From the NCBI GenBank assembly GCA_947561395.2, contig OX387188.1, forward strand, positions 40,729,942 to 40,793,941: a stretch of DNA of 64,000 nucleotides, in the 5' to 3' direction. The stretch is from Buxus sempervirens. Taxonomy: Eukaryota; Streptophyta; Magnoliopsida; Buxales; Buxaceae. The position numbers and the translations under genes were made by a program. Positions 1 through 12,242 of this stretch are shown here, piece after piece (position 1 is the stretch's first letter; each line of letters opens with the position of its first letter). Under the pieces are notes generated by a model, which saw nothing but the letters and a program-made list of their open reading frames with translations, made no database searches and was not told where the DNA came from.

Positions 1-57
1 GATCTTGGCTTTGAAGTTCTGGATGGTGTCAGAGCTCCCAACCTCGAGAGTAATGGT
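1..57 (-). pseudogene. Ubiquitin-like coding fragment, cut by window edge
   Basis: The reverse complement reads TITLEVGSSDTIQNFKAKI. This aligns without gaps to ubiquitin residues 12-30 (TITLEVESSDTIDNVKAKI in plants), with three differences at residues 18, 24 and 26. Ubiquitin is almost invariant in plants, so three changes in 19 residues point to a decayed copy or a divergent ubiquitin-like unit. Upstream on the minus strand (58 to about 85) the expected residues 1-11 are not readable in frame, which supports decay. The rest would lie left of the window. It could instead be a diverged internal unit of a polyubiquitin or ubiquitin-fusion gene. Confidence 0.6.
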
Positions 58-2914
58 AGGGTGAAGAAATCAAAATGGTTTTGTGGCCGTATTCTGGTCT
101 GCGTCTTTGTTGCTACGGTGAAGAAGATGAGAAGAAAAATGAGTCAGTCACAAGGTACGCCGACGGTTGAGGGATTGAGGGACTGAGTGATAGGGAGAGA
201 GGGAGGTTCAGGAGCCTTCTCGAACCATCTCCTGTAGCTCCTGCGAGAAAAGAATGAAGCCCTTTTTTGTTTTTTTTTTTCGGAAAAGATAGGCTCGGAT
301 ACCCGAAATCCTGCGGGTCTGCCACATAAGCCCCAAAGGCCTGCAAGCCTGACACGTCAGAAGCCACCCCCGGAACACTTAATATATAAGATTGACAACT
401 CTTTTATGCATCACCAAATCGGTAGAAATGCATAACGTCAAGAGATGAAGACTACAGATCACAGCCTGAGGATTACAGATTTCATTTCCATATCTCCTAT
501 TGTTTACCTAAATATAAGTTAAGATGTGACATTGTCAACTCTAGACCAGCATTAAAGTACGATTTTATAGCGCAAAAGCGTAAACCACATTTTCAGAAAA
601 AATAAATAAACAAATACAGCTATTCTAAAAGGTGGGAAGTTCAGAAACATAACACACACAAAACCAAAACCAAAAAAAAAAACAAATAAACAACAACAAC
701 AAAAAAACAAAAAGGAATAAATAAATAAAGCCAAGACTAACACAAAATAGCTAGTACAATGTACAAACATAAACCTCTTGAGAAAGATGTCACTGTGTGG
801 AATCTTGAAAATTTTTGCTAGCAAGAATTTGAAAAATAGTGATATTTGTTTTGCAAGAACTTCACATTTATCAGCATATTCTCCCTTCACTTATTCACAC
901 TTTTTGAGTTTTGATCAACCTGACACAGTCCTTTCCTACTGTTGTTAATGCTAAGCCTTTTTCTTTTTCCTTTTTTTCTTCTCTTTTAGATGAATAGTCA
1001 CCTAGCCTACTAGCTATTCACCTCTTGATTCCTCCATTCCCTACTCCCATTTTCCTTTTTTCTTTTTTTGCTTTACTAAGCACAAAACAAATACTTAAAC
1101 AGGCAGGTTAGACTAGTGAGATGGACCATAAACAGAACCATGGTGCAACAAAGATTTCACACGTAGCAACTGACTTGGCAAACTCCACCAGCAGATGTGC
1201 TTCCAAATGGCCCTCACTTGACACACCAAGCTTCAACATCTAAGCATTAGCCACATGGCTAAAAAGCGCCTCCTTAACTCAAGTTAAAAACATCTCAGTG
1301 CAGTTGCTTTTGAAAAAATGACACTGCAATTACAATAGCCAAAATCCATTATGAATGCTCCAATGGGGCTTATATACCAGGAAATATTATTTGCGGCCTA
1401 TTAAAAGCAGTCCCCTGTCAGGTGGACAGTCTGGATTTGCCATGTCATTACTACACATTTGTTAATTGGCTAGCAAAGTAACTGACAATAGCAAAATGTA
1501 CATGTAAAAAACAATAAAATGCCTTATCGTGAGTCGTGACTAGTTTGGATCCACAAGACAAATCAACTCCACCATGCCAGTTTATAAAAAATCATATCCT
1601 TATTAGATTAAGTGTTACTAATCATTTCTGACCAACTCTCTTCAGTTACATTTTGGTCCTTCAGATCCTTCAATATGCAGGCACTAATATTTCTCCCAAA
1701 GAAAAGCCTCCCTATGCCTTCATTTATATGCAAAACCCATCTTACACAACTTATCTTATACATCTAATTCGTACCTTCCTCTCCTTATCTCTCCTAGTCT
1801 TCCTACGTCTATCTCATCATACCCATGTCCGTAACACTCATCCAATGAATATTTTTGCCTATTTGTTACCTGAAATTATGCTCTATACCTGACAACAGGC
1901 CTAATAGCTACTCCATAAAATTTGCTTTTAGTTTGAACTTGAGAATGCCAATCAAAAAACAGTCAAAACGTTTCTATAACAGAAACTAGTAAGCATTTGA
2001 TGCATGCTCGGTCAAAGGATAAATACAGAAAGCAAGAAAATAGTGATTAATAAAGAAAACTGGAAGAAGCTTATTGATTAATAATGAGAAGAGTATGAGT
2101 TTTATTAATTTCATAACAAAATTCCTCCTTGCCATTGTACAGTAACCATCTATTGAACCTAATTGATTGTTATGACCCATTAAAAAAAAGGAAAAACAAA
2201 ATGAGCGGATGATTATATGTAACATTAGAAATGTTTTCTACTTCCTATCAGAGATACTAAAACTGTAACTCAGAAAGAAAAAATATATCTTAGATAGATC
2301 ATCCTGCAGGAATTATCAGAGACATAACACAGATGTACGTGAAGAACGGAGAATTTTGAACTGAAATTGTCAATTCCAGCACACTGAGGTGCAGTGAAGT
2401 GCTTCTACTGTGTCACAGACTCATAGACTAAGATCATTGAACCATACACAGGGACTTTACTACCAACACTTGGTAAGCGTCAGTTGGATATTGCTGAGAT
2501 TATCAAAGGATGGATTGCAAAGGCATGATATTGTCTTTTTCGTTATATTCAATAGTGTAGCTTACAATTTTCACCCAAACACTTTGCAATGAATTATTAT
2601 CCCAAGCAACAAATTCTGGAACCAGGGTACTGATTAGAGATTAATGTAGTCATCATATTTAACCTCTTAAGATAAATGAAGTACCCATCCCTGGGAATGC
2701 TTACACAAGGAGTTAGACTGGTGGCTACTAATGATATTGAGGAATTGGGTTATATTAGCTTTGGAAGCTTGACATGTTGTAGGTCAGTCCTATAGATGGT
2801 TTGTTTATGTTGAGAGTCTGCATACTCTCAAATGGTTGTTCAAAATTCACGAGACTAATGCACTAAAATAAGTATTTAGATAGAAAAAGGCAAATGTTAA
2901 ATAATTTTAAATTC
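58..2914. other. Unassigned, mostly non-coding stretch
   Basis: I find no protein family in this stretch on either strand. 260-290 and 660-740 are A- or T-rich low-complexity sequence that makes short meaningless open frames, and 960-1,075 is pyrimidine-rich. No terminal repeats, poly(A) boundaries or splice-bounded coding segments could be defended. Confidence 0.5.
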
Positions 2915-3393
2915 ATGAGGTATCATGATAAGATATGTTATAGGTTTCACCATGTGTTGTTTACAGTTAAGGCCCCATCTAATATACGGTTGACTAAAAA
3001 AAGTCACATGTGAGGACATCTAAGAGGTACAACCACAATCTAAAGCATTTACTAATTTGGAGAACTAATGCTCATTTAATTAGAGAAAACTTGCATATCA
3101 CTCTATGAGCAAAATAAGAATGTTTCAAATATCAGCATATTTAAAAAATTTGTGAATTAATGAGGTATCATGATAAAATTGGTTATAGGTTTGTTCATAT
3201 GTGGGGTACAATTAAGGCCCCAGCTAATATATGGTTAACTAACAAAAAATCACCTGTGAGGACACCAAAGAAGTACAACCAAAATTGAAAGCATTTAATA
3301 ACTTTGCAGAATTAATGCTCATTTAATTAGACAAAACTTGCATACCACCTGTATGAGCAAACTAAGAAGGTGTCAAATATCAGCAAACTTAAG
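2915..3393. repeat. Two-copy tandem duplication, period about 245 bp
   Basis: Copy 1 (about 2,915-3,145) and copy 2 (about 3,160-3,393) share landmarks in the same order: ATGAGGTATCATGATAA, then TTATAGGTTT, AAGGCCCC(A)TCTAATATA-like text, TGTGAGGACA, AGTACAACCA-like text, CTCATTTAATTAGA and TCAAATATCAGCA. They differ by scattered substitutions and small indels, so the duplication is not recent. No coding function is seen. Confidence 0.85.
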
Positions 3394-3782
3394 AAGATCA
3401 TGCAAGTGCATAGTAAAAGAAATCCATATTTGCTGGACATAACTTTTGATATTTTTTACATAAAATTTAATGGCATTCAGACCTACCAAAGGTTCTATAA
3501 GAAGCAACAAATAATTTAAAGTGCACATAAATTTATATCATTAAACTGTTGTGACTGAAGTTCTGATTATATTTTTGAGTAACCATCATTACTTGATCAC
3601 ATTGCAATTTCTTTTTCATTATTGCCCATAACAGCTCCTCTGATCTCGCAAGTGTTGCCCATTAAACCCAAACTTCTGAATCAACTGAGTACAGTGTACA
3701 TAAACAGCACCTATTAGGGATCTCTCATCCCCTGTTAGGTAGTTTAGGTAAAAATCTTGTCCAATTTCTCTTTGATTCTTCA

Positions 3783-4190
3783 TTTTTTTTTCTTTTTTTT
3801 TTTCTTTTTTTTTTATGAATAATGAAAGATATGGTATATATAGGGTAGAAGAAATATAAGACAGACAAGAGAGTCCATAAGAAATGGGACCTCAAAAGCC
3901 GTCAAGTCTACTCAAGAAGTACATAACAAACAGACCCCATAGTAAACTCCCTGCTAACCAATAAATCCAGAGGGAGAAAGGCAGCAACCATGCCAATCTC
4001 TAACAATCTAAGAAATAGACAATCCTCTGAATTCCGGTAGAACAGATACCCACGAGGCAATCGCTGTCATAGAATTTCCCAGAACATACTCCACACTCCC
4101 CCTCCTATCCTAGAAAATTCTGCAATTCCTCTTAAGCCAAATGTGCCATACAACTACATGGAAGGCCAATCTGTACATGATGATTCTTAT
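3783..4190 (-). mobile_element. LINE 3' end, minus strand, with T-tract (poly-A) terminus
   Basis: A T-rich tract at 3,783-3,814 (T runs broken by C) marks the poly(A) end of a minus-strand element. The reverse complement of about 4,060-4,150 reads IWLKRNCRIF, matching the W-L-E-R-N-x-R-I-F motif near the end of plant L1-clade ORF2. A weakly readable C-terminal stretch follows to about 3,950. Only the last few hundred bases are present, so it is 5'-truncated. The left limit is clear and the right limit is approximate. Confidence 0.6.
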
Positions 4191-4534
4191 TAATTATCAC
4201 AACATCAAAGAATCTCAACAATAAGCAACTATCAAATTGCCCTCCACACCAAAACTCAAACTGATTGAAGTATAAGAAAAAGTGTTTTTATGCCCTCCTT
4301 AAAATCATAATTAGACAACAAAAGTGGTGGTGATGACACAGCATTCCCTATCAAACAAAGACTTCAAAATCCAAAATTCCACAAGCACCCACAAGATCCC
4401 TAATCAACACCTAGCTAATACAGGCAACCTAAGCTGAGGCCACTGGGAAAATATCTAGGTGCCAAAGACAAAGGCACATCCGGTACTATGTGTCCACTAA
4501 AGTCTCACACTTATTTGCTCATCCAAAAAACTTG
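4191..4534. other. Unassigned sequence between LINE tail and dispersed repeat
   Basis: Nothing recognisable on either strand. It may belong to the LINE upstream or to the dispersed repeat downstream, but neither relationship can be shown here. Confidence 0.4.
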
Positions 4535-6060
4535 AAATGAATTCTCTTTTCAACTTAGATAAATTTCAACTACCTTAGATGCTAATCGTGTGAAATAAAA
4601 GCCCCTTAATGGCATGTCCACAAAGTCATTTCTACAAATAAATCTAAAAATCCTTTTATTGAAGAGGGATGGATAAGTAGTCACATCCCTGTCTTGCTGT
4701 TTTAAATCATATTACATTAAATTGCCACCAATGTAACATGGTCCCTTCCGCTATATTTGGATTTCTTCCAACTCCTCTCACATCTGATGACACATTGGTC
4801 CCACATCTCAATACTATTTCCTCCAACCATCCTAACAACTATCGATAGAGAAAACCTCATCGACCAACTTCGTAAACTTTTGAAAGCTTCTTCTTTCACC
4901 CCAAAAAAAAAAAAAAAAGAAATACATCCTACTGTCCTTGCAACTAGCTGTATCACCCAACCCACATTTAAAATCTAAAATTTTACTTGATGCTTAACAA
5001 TTGACCCTTTTTGTTTACTTAGTGAAAGAAAAAACACAGCATTTCAATATCTCAAATATAGCCTTAAAAAAACCTCTTCTCCAACAAATTTTAAACATCT
5101 TATAATCCGAGAAATCTATTATCACTTATCTACTGCTATCACTAGATGTCCATGTTAAAGTAACTTGGATGTACTCGGATTCAAAGAAATTTCCCAGCAA
5201 TGTATCGACTTTCAATTGTTACAAACAACGCCATAAACTCACCTACAAACCATTTGTAAGAAACACCCATGAACCTACTAAAATCCAATATCTGCTAGAG
5301 TTTACAACTCCCTAGTCATCCCCTCCAAACCACCTCTCTTGAATTTTTCTTTAAAATTTTAATGAAGTCATGGCTTTAACTATTCCAACAAAATGATTTC
5401 AAGCGCCTCGCCAAAGGAAATTAAACACTTTCTCTCCATTGGGTTTATTTACTTATGTCCAAGCAACCTCAATCTTCCTTTGCTAACTCCATCCTTAGTT
5501 TTTGAAGAATAGCCGTACATTTCCACTTATTCTACCAACTTTCCACTCTCTTTCAATCTTGGATCCACACCTTAAAAATAGCTAGATGCTTTTTAAGCTC
5601 CATTCTTTCAGTGTTAAAACACCAATTCCTCATTTAGACATAAAACAAGAAGCAAATAAGCTAATCACGGGTAGAGATAACAAAGTAAATATTATTGCCC
5701 TTTAGCTCCTTAATTACCACTACCCACTAGGAGATAACTAACAATTCAATAAAAGCTTTCAACCTGCACATATTTGTTCTATGTTTGTTTCAACAAACAT
5801 CTAATACAGAACATTACTAAATCTCCAGCATCCTTATTGCAAAAATTTCTTCCCCTCTGGATATTTCAACAACATTAGATTGTATTCCACACTCGATTCC
5901 TTCAAACATCAAGGATTTTGCTCTTTCATCCTTTCTACCAGGATATGCAGGGCTTTAGAAAATTGAATGATCATCAGTAATCACTTTCTTCAAGTGGACT
6001 AACTTCAACAAAGATCGACAAAAAAGTCTAACAACAGTTATACAGTAAGATGCAGAGCAC
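4535..6060. repeat. Dispersed repeat family, copy A (left part)
   Basis: This segment matches 12,243-13,862 in the same orientation over its whole length. Shared landmarks in order are AAAGCCCCTTAATGGCA, CATTAAATTGCCA, AACTCCTCTCACATCT, TCGACTTTCAATT, ATTCCAACAAAAT, AATTCCTCATTTAGAC and CATCAAGGATTTT. The match stops near 6,060 inside a GATGCA..AGCA motif and resumes at about 11,476, with the intervening sequence being LINE. This indicates one element split by a later insertion. The class is unknown: I see no terminal repeats, convincing protein or tail. Confidence 0.7.
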
Positions 6061-6390
6061 AACAGGAAAGAGACTTTTTGGATGTAATAAGTCTATGCTT
6101 AAAAAAAGCACCTTGAAAAACTGCCTAGCTTCCATGCTTGTCTCTAGTGGCTGTCTTATCAACCAATCATTCTTGATGCTATTCCCTCCTTGGTTTTAGA
6201 AGATGATAATGTTTCTCTTTTAAGTTGTCCCAGTGATGCTGAAATTTTACAAGCAGTCTTCAGTGTTCCAAAGAATAGTACTCCTGGACCTGATGGATTC
6301 TCAGCATGTTTTTTCGAAGTTTGTTGGCACATTGTGATTTAAGATGTGATAAATTATGTTAAATCCTTTCTTGCTAAATATTAAAAATTA
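6061..6390 (+). mobile_element. LINE-2, upstream part (RT N-terminus)
   Basis: The plus strand at about 6,150-6,350 reads SLVLEDDNVSLLSCPSDAEI followed by LQAVFSVPKNSTPGPDGFSA. This is the start of the reverse transcriptase domain of plant L1-clade ORF2 (canonical: ..AVFSM.P.KAPGPDGF..). The frame decays after WHIVI, then the opposite-strand LINE-1 begins. The same element resumes at about 8,985 further along the RT domain; the RT segment expected between the two parts is missing. The element is 5'-truncated and sits inside dispersed-repeat copy A. Confidence 0.75.
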
Positions 6391-8984
6391 ACTTTGCCAA
6401 GACTACCTTAACTGGTGATGTAGAATTATAAAAAAAATTCTCCTATTCCGTTCATGCCAAATAAACCACAAAATAGCTTGAAAAACAACAAGATAAATAA
6501 TTTTCCTCTACGTCCAACCGCAAGAACTGCAACTAATTAAAAAAAAGGAGCACTATACATGGCAATACCCAAGAACAACTTATCATCCCCAAAAACATGA
6601 TCAAAATCTGCCAGGAGAAGTCAAAATGCATGACTAGGTGTTGGAGGGATTCCTCGCTCCTACATAAGAAGCACATACAAGGGGACAAAGCTATCCACTT
6701 TCTTTTACGTTTAAGCAAATCAGCTATATTTACCTTGGCTAAAAGCACCATCCAGACAGAAGCTTGAATTTTGGGAGGGATAGACTAAAACCAAAGCTGC
6801 TTTCTTTTACGTTGAAGCAAATCAGCTATATTTACCTTGGCTAAAAGCACCATCCAGACAGAAACTTGAGTTTTGGGAGGGATGGACTAAAACCAAAGCT
6901 GCTTATGATTAAAAGGTGATGAGGACGCAAGGGCATCGGATCTGAATAAGTGAAAGAAAGATTTAAAAGAGAAAAGACTGGAGGACTCCGAACACAAAAC
7001 ACGGGAATCGGACAAACTGGGATCAATGGGGACTTCTTTCCATTGATGTAAAAGGAGCACAAATCACCCATTTCAACTTCTCTTAGGACTCTCCTAAACG
7101 TTCCAAGACAAGTCACCCGAAAATGATTCTAACACCTGACTTACCAAGGCCTTCAGGAAGATCACCAACAAAAAGAGCTAAGGATAATAAGAAGAGAGGA
7201 TTTCACAGCCTCACCATAAATCAAGCCAGAAGCAGATAGAATTCCTTGAGCCAATAGAAAAATGAACCTGGGAATAGAAACATGGTGCTAGAAACACAAT
7301 TGACTTCCATGGACAAGAGAGGGAGGACTTCATTCTCAGGTTCACATCCCACCCATTTCCTGCCATGCCATACTTGCACCTAATGACCTGGTGCCAAAAA
7401 TTCATCCTTTCATTGCCAAACCGCCATAACCATTTAGCTAATAAAGCCGACTTTCAGTCCACCACTTGATCAACATTTAAACCATCCTTCTCCTTTGCCC
7501 TACACACCATTTCCCAACTAACTAGGTGATACTTCTTGTATCCATCCCCTTCTCACAAAAACTCCCATTGAATCTTTTCAATTATTTTGGCCACTTTGAC
7601 AAGCATCCTAAACAAAGATATGAAATAAACAGGAAGGTTGAATAGGACTGCTTTAATGAGCGTAATTTTGCCCCTAAAGCCAAATAATTTCTTTTCAACC
7701 CAACCAATCTCTTTTCAATCCTTTTTATCATAGGATTCAAAAGACAACAGTCCTAGGCGAGCCACCTAAAGGGAGACCAAGGTAAGACATGGGTCACAAA
7801 CCCACCCCACATCCTAAAGATGAAGCAAAGGCCCTAACCATCTCATTTGAAACATTTATTCTTGTAATTGAACTCTTTTCCCAATAACTCTCAATCTCGA
7901 AACTAACTCAAATGAGTTCAGAATACATCACACCCAATGAATCTGATCACTAGATGCATCAATGAAAAGTATGGTATCATCTATAAATTGAAGATGAGAC
8001 ACCTCCAATGCATCTAACCCCTCACGAACTTGGAACCCCTTAATCAGCTCTTTTTCACTTGCAGTCTCAATGAAACAACTTAACACGTCCCCAACATGTG
8101 AAAAAAGGAATGGGGAAAACGAAAAACCAGCCCACTGTTTTAGCATATTCTTCACCCCACAAATCCTTGATCAGATTCAAAAAAGATTGATTAGACAACC
8201 ACATATTTTCAAATCTAAACGATCTAGTTCCATTAGGTGGAGGTTTTGTAGATACCAATATGGGACAATGATCAAAAATGGGTCTAGGCAATAAAATTTG
8301 TGAAATACATGGGAAGTGGTTCTCTCATTCAGCAGAAGCTAGAAACCTATCCAAACTAGCACACACTGGGTTCTTTTGAAAATTAGACGAGGTATAAGCA
8401 CCTTCTTTAAGAGGAAAGTCCATCAACTCACAATTTCTGATCCACACATTAAATTTCCTCAAACGCTTGGTGACCCTTCTATATCCTCCTTCCTTTTCCT
8501 CTACAAACCTAACCACATTGAAATCCCCCATCACCAACCAAGGAACATGATTGCTCCAGTTCTTTCCAAAAATCATCTCTTCCTCTAGGTCTACATGGAC
8601 CATGCACCCCAGATAAGTAGCATTTAAACCCATCTCGAACTGATCTAAAGGCTACCTTGATGGAAAAAGACCCCACCGACTGAGATTCAACCACAACTGA
8701 GCAAACATCCCATATAATCAAAAGGCCCCCTGCAGATCCCACAGATGGCAATGCTACCAAACTCCTATCCCTATCACCCCAAATTCTTCTTAATAAAGAT
8801 CTGCCCACCACTTCTTTTTTCGCTTCAGAAATAATGTCAACATCAGGTTTAATACGACGGCGCAAATCCTTCAAAGCCCTATGTTTGGCAATGCTGCCCA
8901 ACCCTCTAATGTTCCATGATATTACTTTCATTGGGAACTAATGACCCCTCCAGTATCTCCTAAACATTCTTCTTCCGTTCGTTT
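6391..8984 (-). mobile_element. LINE-1, decayed L1-clade element inserted in LINE-2
   Basis: Read on the minus strand from right to left. An apurinic-type endonuclease begins at 8,931 with MKVISWNIRGLGS; its distal part contains VMGDFNVVR and lies at 8,325-8,633 in another frame. There is then an internal deletion near 8,150, where SFRFENMWL (after the endonuclease) abuts the late RT. RT box VSHLQFIDDTILF at about 7,950-8,010 has FIDD in place of F/YADD. A zinc-finger RVT-like region lies at 6,600-6,750 (CFLCRSEESLQHLVMH), with a terminal WFIWHERNRRIF near 6,440-6,480. Stops and frameshifts are numerous. The bases from 8,932 to about 8,984 may be the end of ORF1. Limits against LINE-2 are approximate. 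Confidence 0.85.
6699..6902 (-). repeat. 102-bp tandem duplication inside LINE-1
   Basis: The segment starting TTCTTTTACGTT at 6,699 is repeated from 6,801, giving a period of 102 bp with only a few mismatches. Because 102 is a multiple of three, the duplication adds 34 codons without changing frame, in the region before the zinc-finger domain. It probably arose by slippage or unequal exchange after insertion. Confidence 0.9.
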
Positions 8985-11348
8985 CATCTCAAATTGCATG
9001 AGATGGCTGGTTTTCAGTTATACTTAATGACCCTTATAAAGGTTTCTTCAAGGCTTCTAGAGGCCTAAAGCAAGGGTGTCCTCTGGCTCCTCTCCTTTTC
9101 ATTTTGGGTGCAGAAGTTTTAAGTAGAGGTTTGTTCAATGCTTTTGACATTGGTCATATTAGTTATTTTTCTCATCCCAAAGGCAATCCTCGTATCTCCC
9201 ACCTTCTATATGCAGATGAAATTCTTATTTTTCTTAACAGGAGGAAATTTTCTATATTTGCTTTGTCCACTTTTCTGGTTGATTATTATGCTTCATCTAG
9301 GCAGCTTATTAATCAAAGGAAGAGCTGTTATTTGGTTGGCAAGTCAATGAGCCCTCCTAAAATCCACATCATTTCATCTTGTTTGGATTTCAACTGGAAA
9401 CCGTTTCCAATAACTTACTTAGGTGCTCCGCTTTATTGTGGAAGGCTCAAACTTCATTTACTTGATTCTCTGGTTTCTAAATTTTGGAACAAATTGCAGG
9501 TTGGAAGGTGCAGTTTGGAAGGGCCATTTATAGTCTCATGGTGTGAAACTTATCCTAAACCGACATGTTACTTCTAGCATGCCTCTATTCCTCATGTCAG
9601 CCATGCACATCCTTCAAGCTATTCTATCTCGTCCAAATAGTTTCTGCTCTAACTTCTTTTGGGTGAATTGGATGGTAAACCCAAAAGAAAGTGGATTACT
9701 TGGCCAAAAATTTGTAGACCTTTTTCCGAATGTGGCTTGGATATTCAAAAGTTGGACATTATACTACATATTTTTCGCTTGAAGCAAGCTTGGAGAATAA
9801 TTGAGAATAAATCTCTTTGGGCTAGCGAGATTCCTACGTAATAAATACATCAAGTCTCAACATAATTTTCAGTTATGCCCTTCTCAACTCGACACGAAGC
9901 TTTGGTGCCAAATTTCTACACATTTCTCTCTTGTTAAGGCTTCTTCTCTTTGACTAACTGGGAAAGGTGAAATTAATTTCAAAAAGGATCCTTGGCTGCA
10001 AGATTTTTCCTCTTTTATGCTGGACTCTCCAAATGACAATCTTTTAGTCAAAGAAGTTCTAGGCAACAGCCTCCCTCTCCATTTCATTCCAGATTTTCTC
10101 AAAATTCAATTTCAGGGTTCTGTTAATCAAGTTGGGCACCTTTAATTTCATAAAGACAGATTGATTTGGAAGCCTTCTACCTCAGGAATTCTCTCTCTTA
10201 AATTGGCATATGAGCTTGCTGTAACTCATTCACAATCCTTTAGTTTTTGGAAGTTGATCTAGTGCAAATATATTCCAAAGGAGATATCCATCTTAATTTG
10301 GAAGGCTCTCTATAGTGCTTTGCGGTGGACTCTCTCATCCAAGACGTTGGCATTCCTTTGGCTTCCAAGTGCCATTGTTGTTCTTTAAATAATGTACAAT
10401 CCTTGGATCACCTTTTTCACCAACAATGAGCTAGCATCTCAGATTTGGTTCTTCTTCAGCAATATTATGGGTCTTCAACCCACGAGTGATTCTTTCCACT
10501 CCCTCCTTCTTGCTTGGTTAAGTCATGGCTCTCTTATGGGTCTTCAGCCCATGAGTGATTCTCCATATCCTTGTTCCTTGCTCTATTACCTGGGAAATCT
10601 GGTGGAACAAAATAGGACTTTTGATAACTCATCTTTATCTGTTGACAGATTGGTTGCAAAAATTCAGCATTGCATAGAGGACTAGTCTCATCTTTTTAAG
10701 CCAAAGAGGTCTCCTTTATCTGAGGAATTATTCCTTAATCTCTTAGGCCTTTCTTCTGCTGTTCATTCAGAACCATCTTTACTCATCCTCAAATGGAGAC
10801 CACCTCCTTCAGGCATTTGAAGCTTAATATTGATGGATCCTCTCTTGGAAATCTAGGGCCAGGTGGTGGCGGTGGAATTATCAAGGATTCCTATGGTAAC
10901 ATTTTATTGGCCTTTTCATAGTTTTTTCAATATTGTCCAAACAATGAAGCTAAAGCAAGAGCTCTTCTTTTTGGTTAGAATTATGCCTCCTTCATCGTGT
11001 TTGTCCTCTTCAGATTGAAACTAACTCAAAGAACTTACTTCATTACCTCCGAGATTCTACTGACAGCCCTTGGAAAATCTCTTACTCGCTTCTAAAAGTT
11101 AAGTCTCTCCTTCCATCTATAAATTCCATTCATCATATCTTATAGAGAGATCAATTCAGTGGCTAACTTCCTGGCTAAAAAAGGTGCACATGGATATTCT
11201 TCCACTTATTTTTCAGCTGAAGACCTTCCAAAAAACGCCATTGGTCTTTACCAATTGGACAAATCAGGCTTTCCCTTTTTTCACAAATCCAATTAATCCT
11301 GTATCTTTCACTTTCTTTTTAGGGGTAATGTTTATGCTGTGCGCAACC

Positions 11349-11397
<49 letters not shown>

Positions 11398-11474
11398 CCA
11401 CCAAAACACATACAACTTTGTAATTTTTTATCATTCCTTCATTAATATAAAAGGGTTCTACTTTTTAAAAAAAA
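8985..11474 (+). mobile_element. LINE-2, downstream part (RT, C-terminus, RNase H, tail)
   Basis: RT resumes with GFFKASRGLKQGCPLAP (about 9,040-9,090). It continues through HLLYADEILIF (about 9,200) and ITYLGAPLYCGRLK (about 9,400), the boxes expected in plant L1-type RT. A zinc-finger/linker region is degraded over 9,600-10,700. An RNase H-like start, LKLNIDGSSLGNLGPGGGGG, lies near 10,810-10,870, followed by NNEAKARALLFG near 10,945. The 3' end runs through a C/CA microsatellite (11,347-11,394) to an A8 tract at 11,467-11,474. Frames are broken many times. The RNase H domain after RT is a known variant of plant L1-clade LINEs. Confidence 0.85.
11347..11394 (+). repeat. Poly-C / (CA)n microsatellite
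   Basis: A run of about 19 C is followed directly by about 14 CA units, in the 3' region of LINE-2. Tracts like this slip readily, so the length is likely polymorphic and assembly length uncertain. Confidence 0.95.
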
Positions 11475-11475
11475 T

Positions 11476-11695
11476 GTGTATAGAGCATAGTCAATGGTAC
11501 GGCTTTTCACTCAAAACAAAAACTTATAAACCTCGTCTAGTTTGTTTTGATCCTAGATCCATATAAAACTCAACTTGAGATGCATTTATCCATGAATCCA
11601 CCTGCTATTCACCGCTCCTTTTTAAATTAATATCTTGAATATCACTTCCATCATCTTATGCACGTGTGAATATCACTTGCCTTAATGTTAGTGAC
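11476..11695. repeat. Dispersed repeat family, copy A (right part)
   Basis: From AGAGCATAGTCAA onward this matches 13,850-14,065 (copy B) and 15,700-15,905 (copy C). Shared landmarks are CTCA(G/A)AACAAAAACTTA, GTCTAGTTTGTTTT, GAGATGCA.TTTATCC and ATTCACC. It is the continuation of copy A beyond the LINE-2 insertion. AGAGCA at the LINE's 3' junction also occurs at the 5' junction near 6,060 and could be part of a short target duplication. Confidence 0.7.
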
Positions 11696-12242
11696 ATTGA
11701 GGTGGGATTATAACTACTTTCAAGTATCCGCTCTTTCGGAACTAGCCTATTACATGCTTTCGCCATTTGATGAATTAATATGATGGTCAATTTCCTAGCT
11801 TGAACCAAGGATACTTTTGCCTCCTGCTTAACCCCTCTAACTTGGCTACTTGCTCAAACTCCATCATTAAATTCTCGACATTTAGTACTCCTTAAAGTCG
11901 ATTCACCCCTTTCATCCCTATCATGCATCTTTCTAATCTTCTCCGAGAACATTTTCACATCCACACACCAAAACACCTTCATCTATTCTAAGTTTTAATG
12001 GCCTTGTTCAAGCCCTTCAATTTAACCTAGAATACATTATTAAGATTCCCAAAGAAAACCATCTATGACCACAATCCATCCACTTTCATTATAAAATTGA
12101 TATCCTCCAGCTACATACACTCAAACCTAAATTATGTAGCCTTCTTAGACCCCTCCTAACACTCCAAAACACTATGTACATCATGTAGAGGAGATCTCAG
12201 CAACAATATATGATCTACTACAACAATCTATTCTACAAACAT
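11696..12242. other. Unassigned, low-information stretch
   Basis: It is pyrimidine-rich with no open frame of interest and no match I can see to the copies on either side. It may be unshared parts of copy A or copy B. Confidence 0.4.

Noticed and set aside
113-367. 84-codon minus-strand protein next to the ubiquitin fragment
   Set aside because: It contains Lys and Ser/Leu runs from simple-sequence tracts and is not in frame with, or spliced to, the ubiquitin-like text in any way I can support.
552-890. 112-codon minus-strand membrane-like protein
   Set aside because: Its Phe/Leu/Cys richness comes from an A-rich low-complexity tract; there is no family resemblance or gene context.
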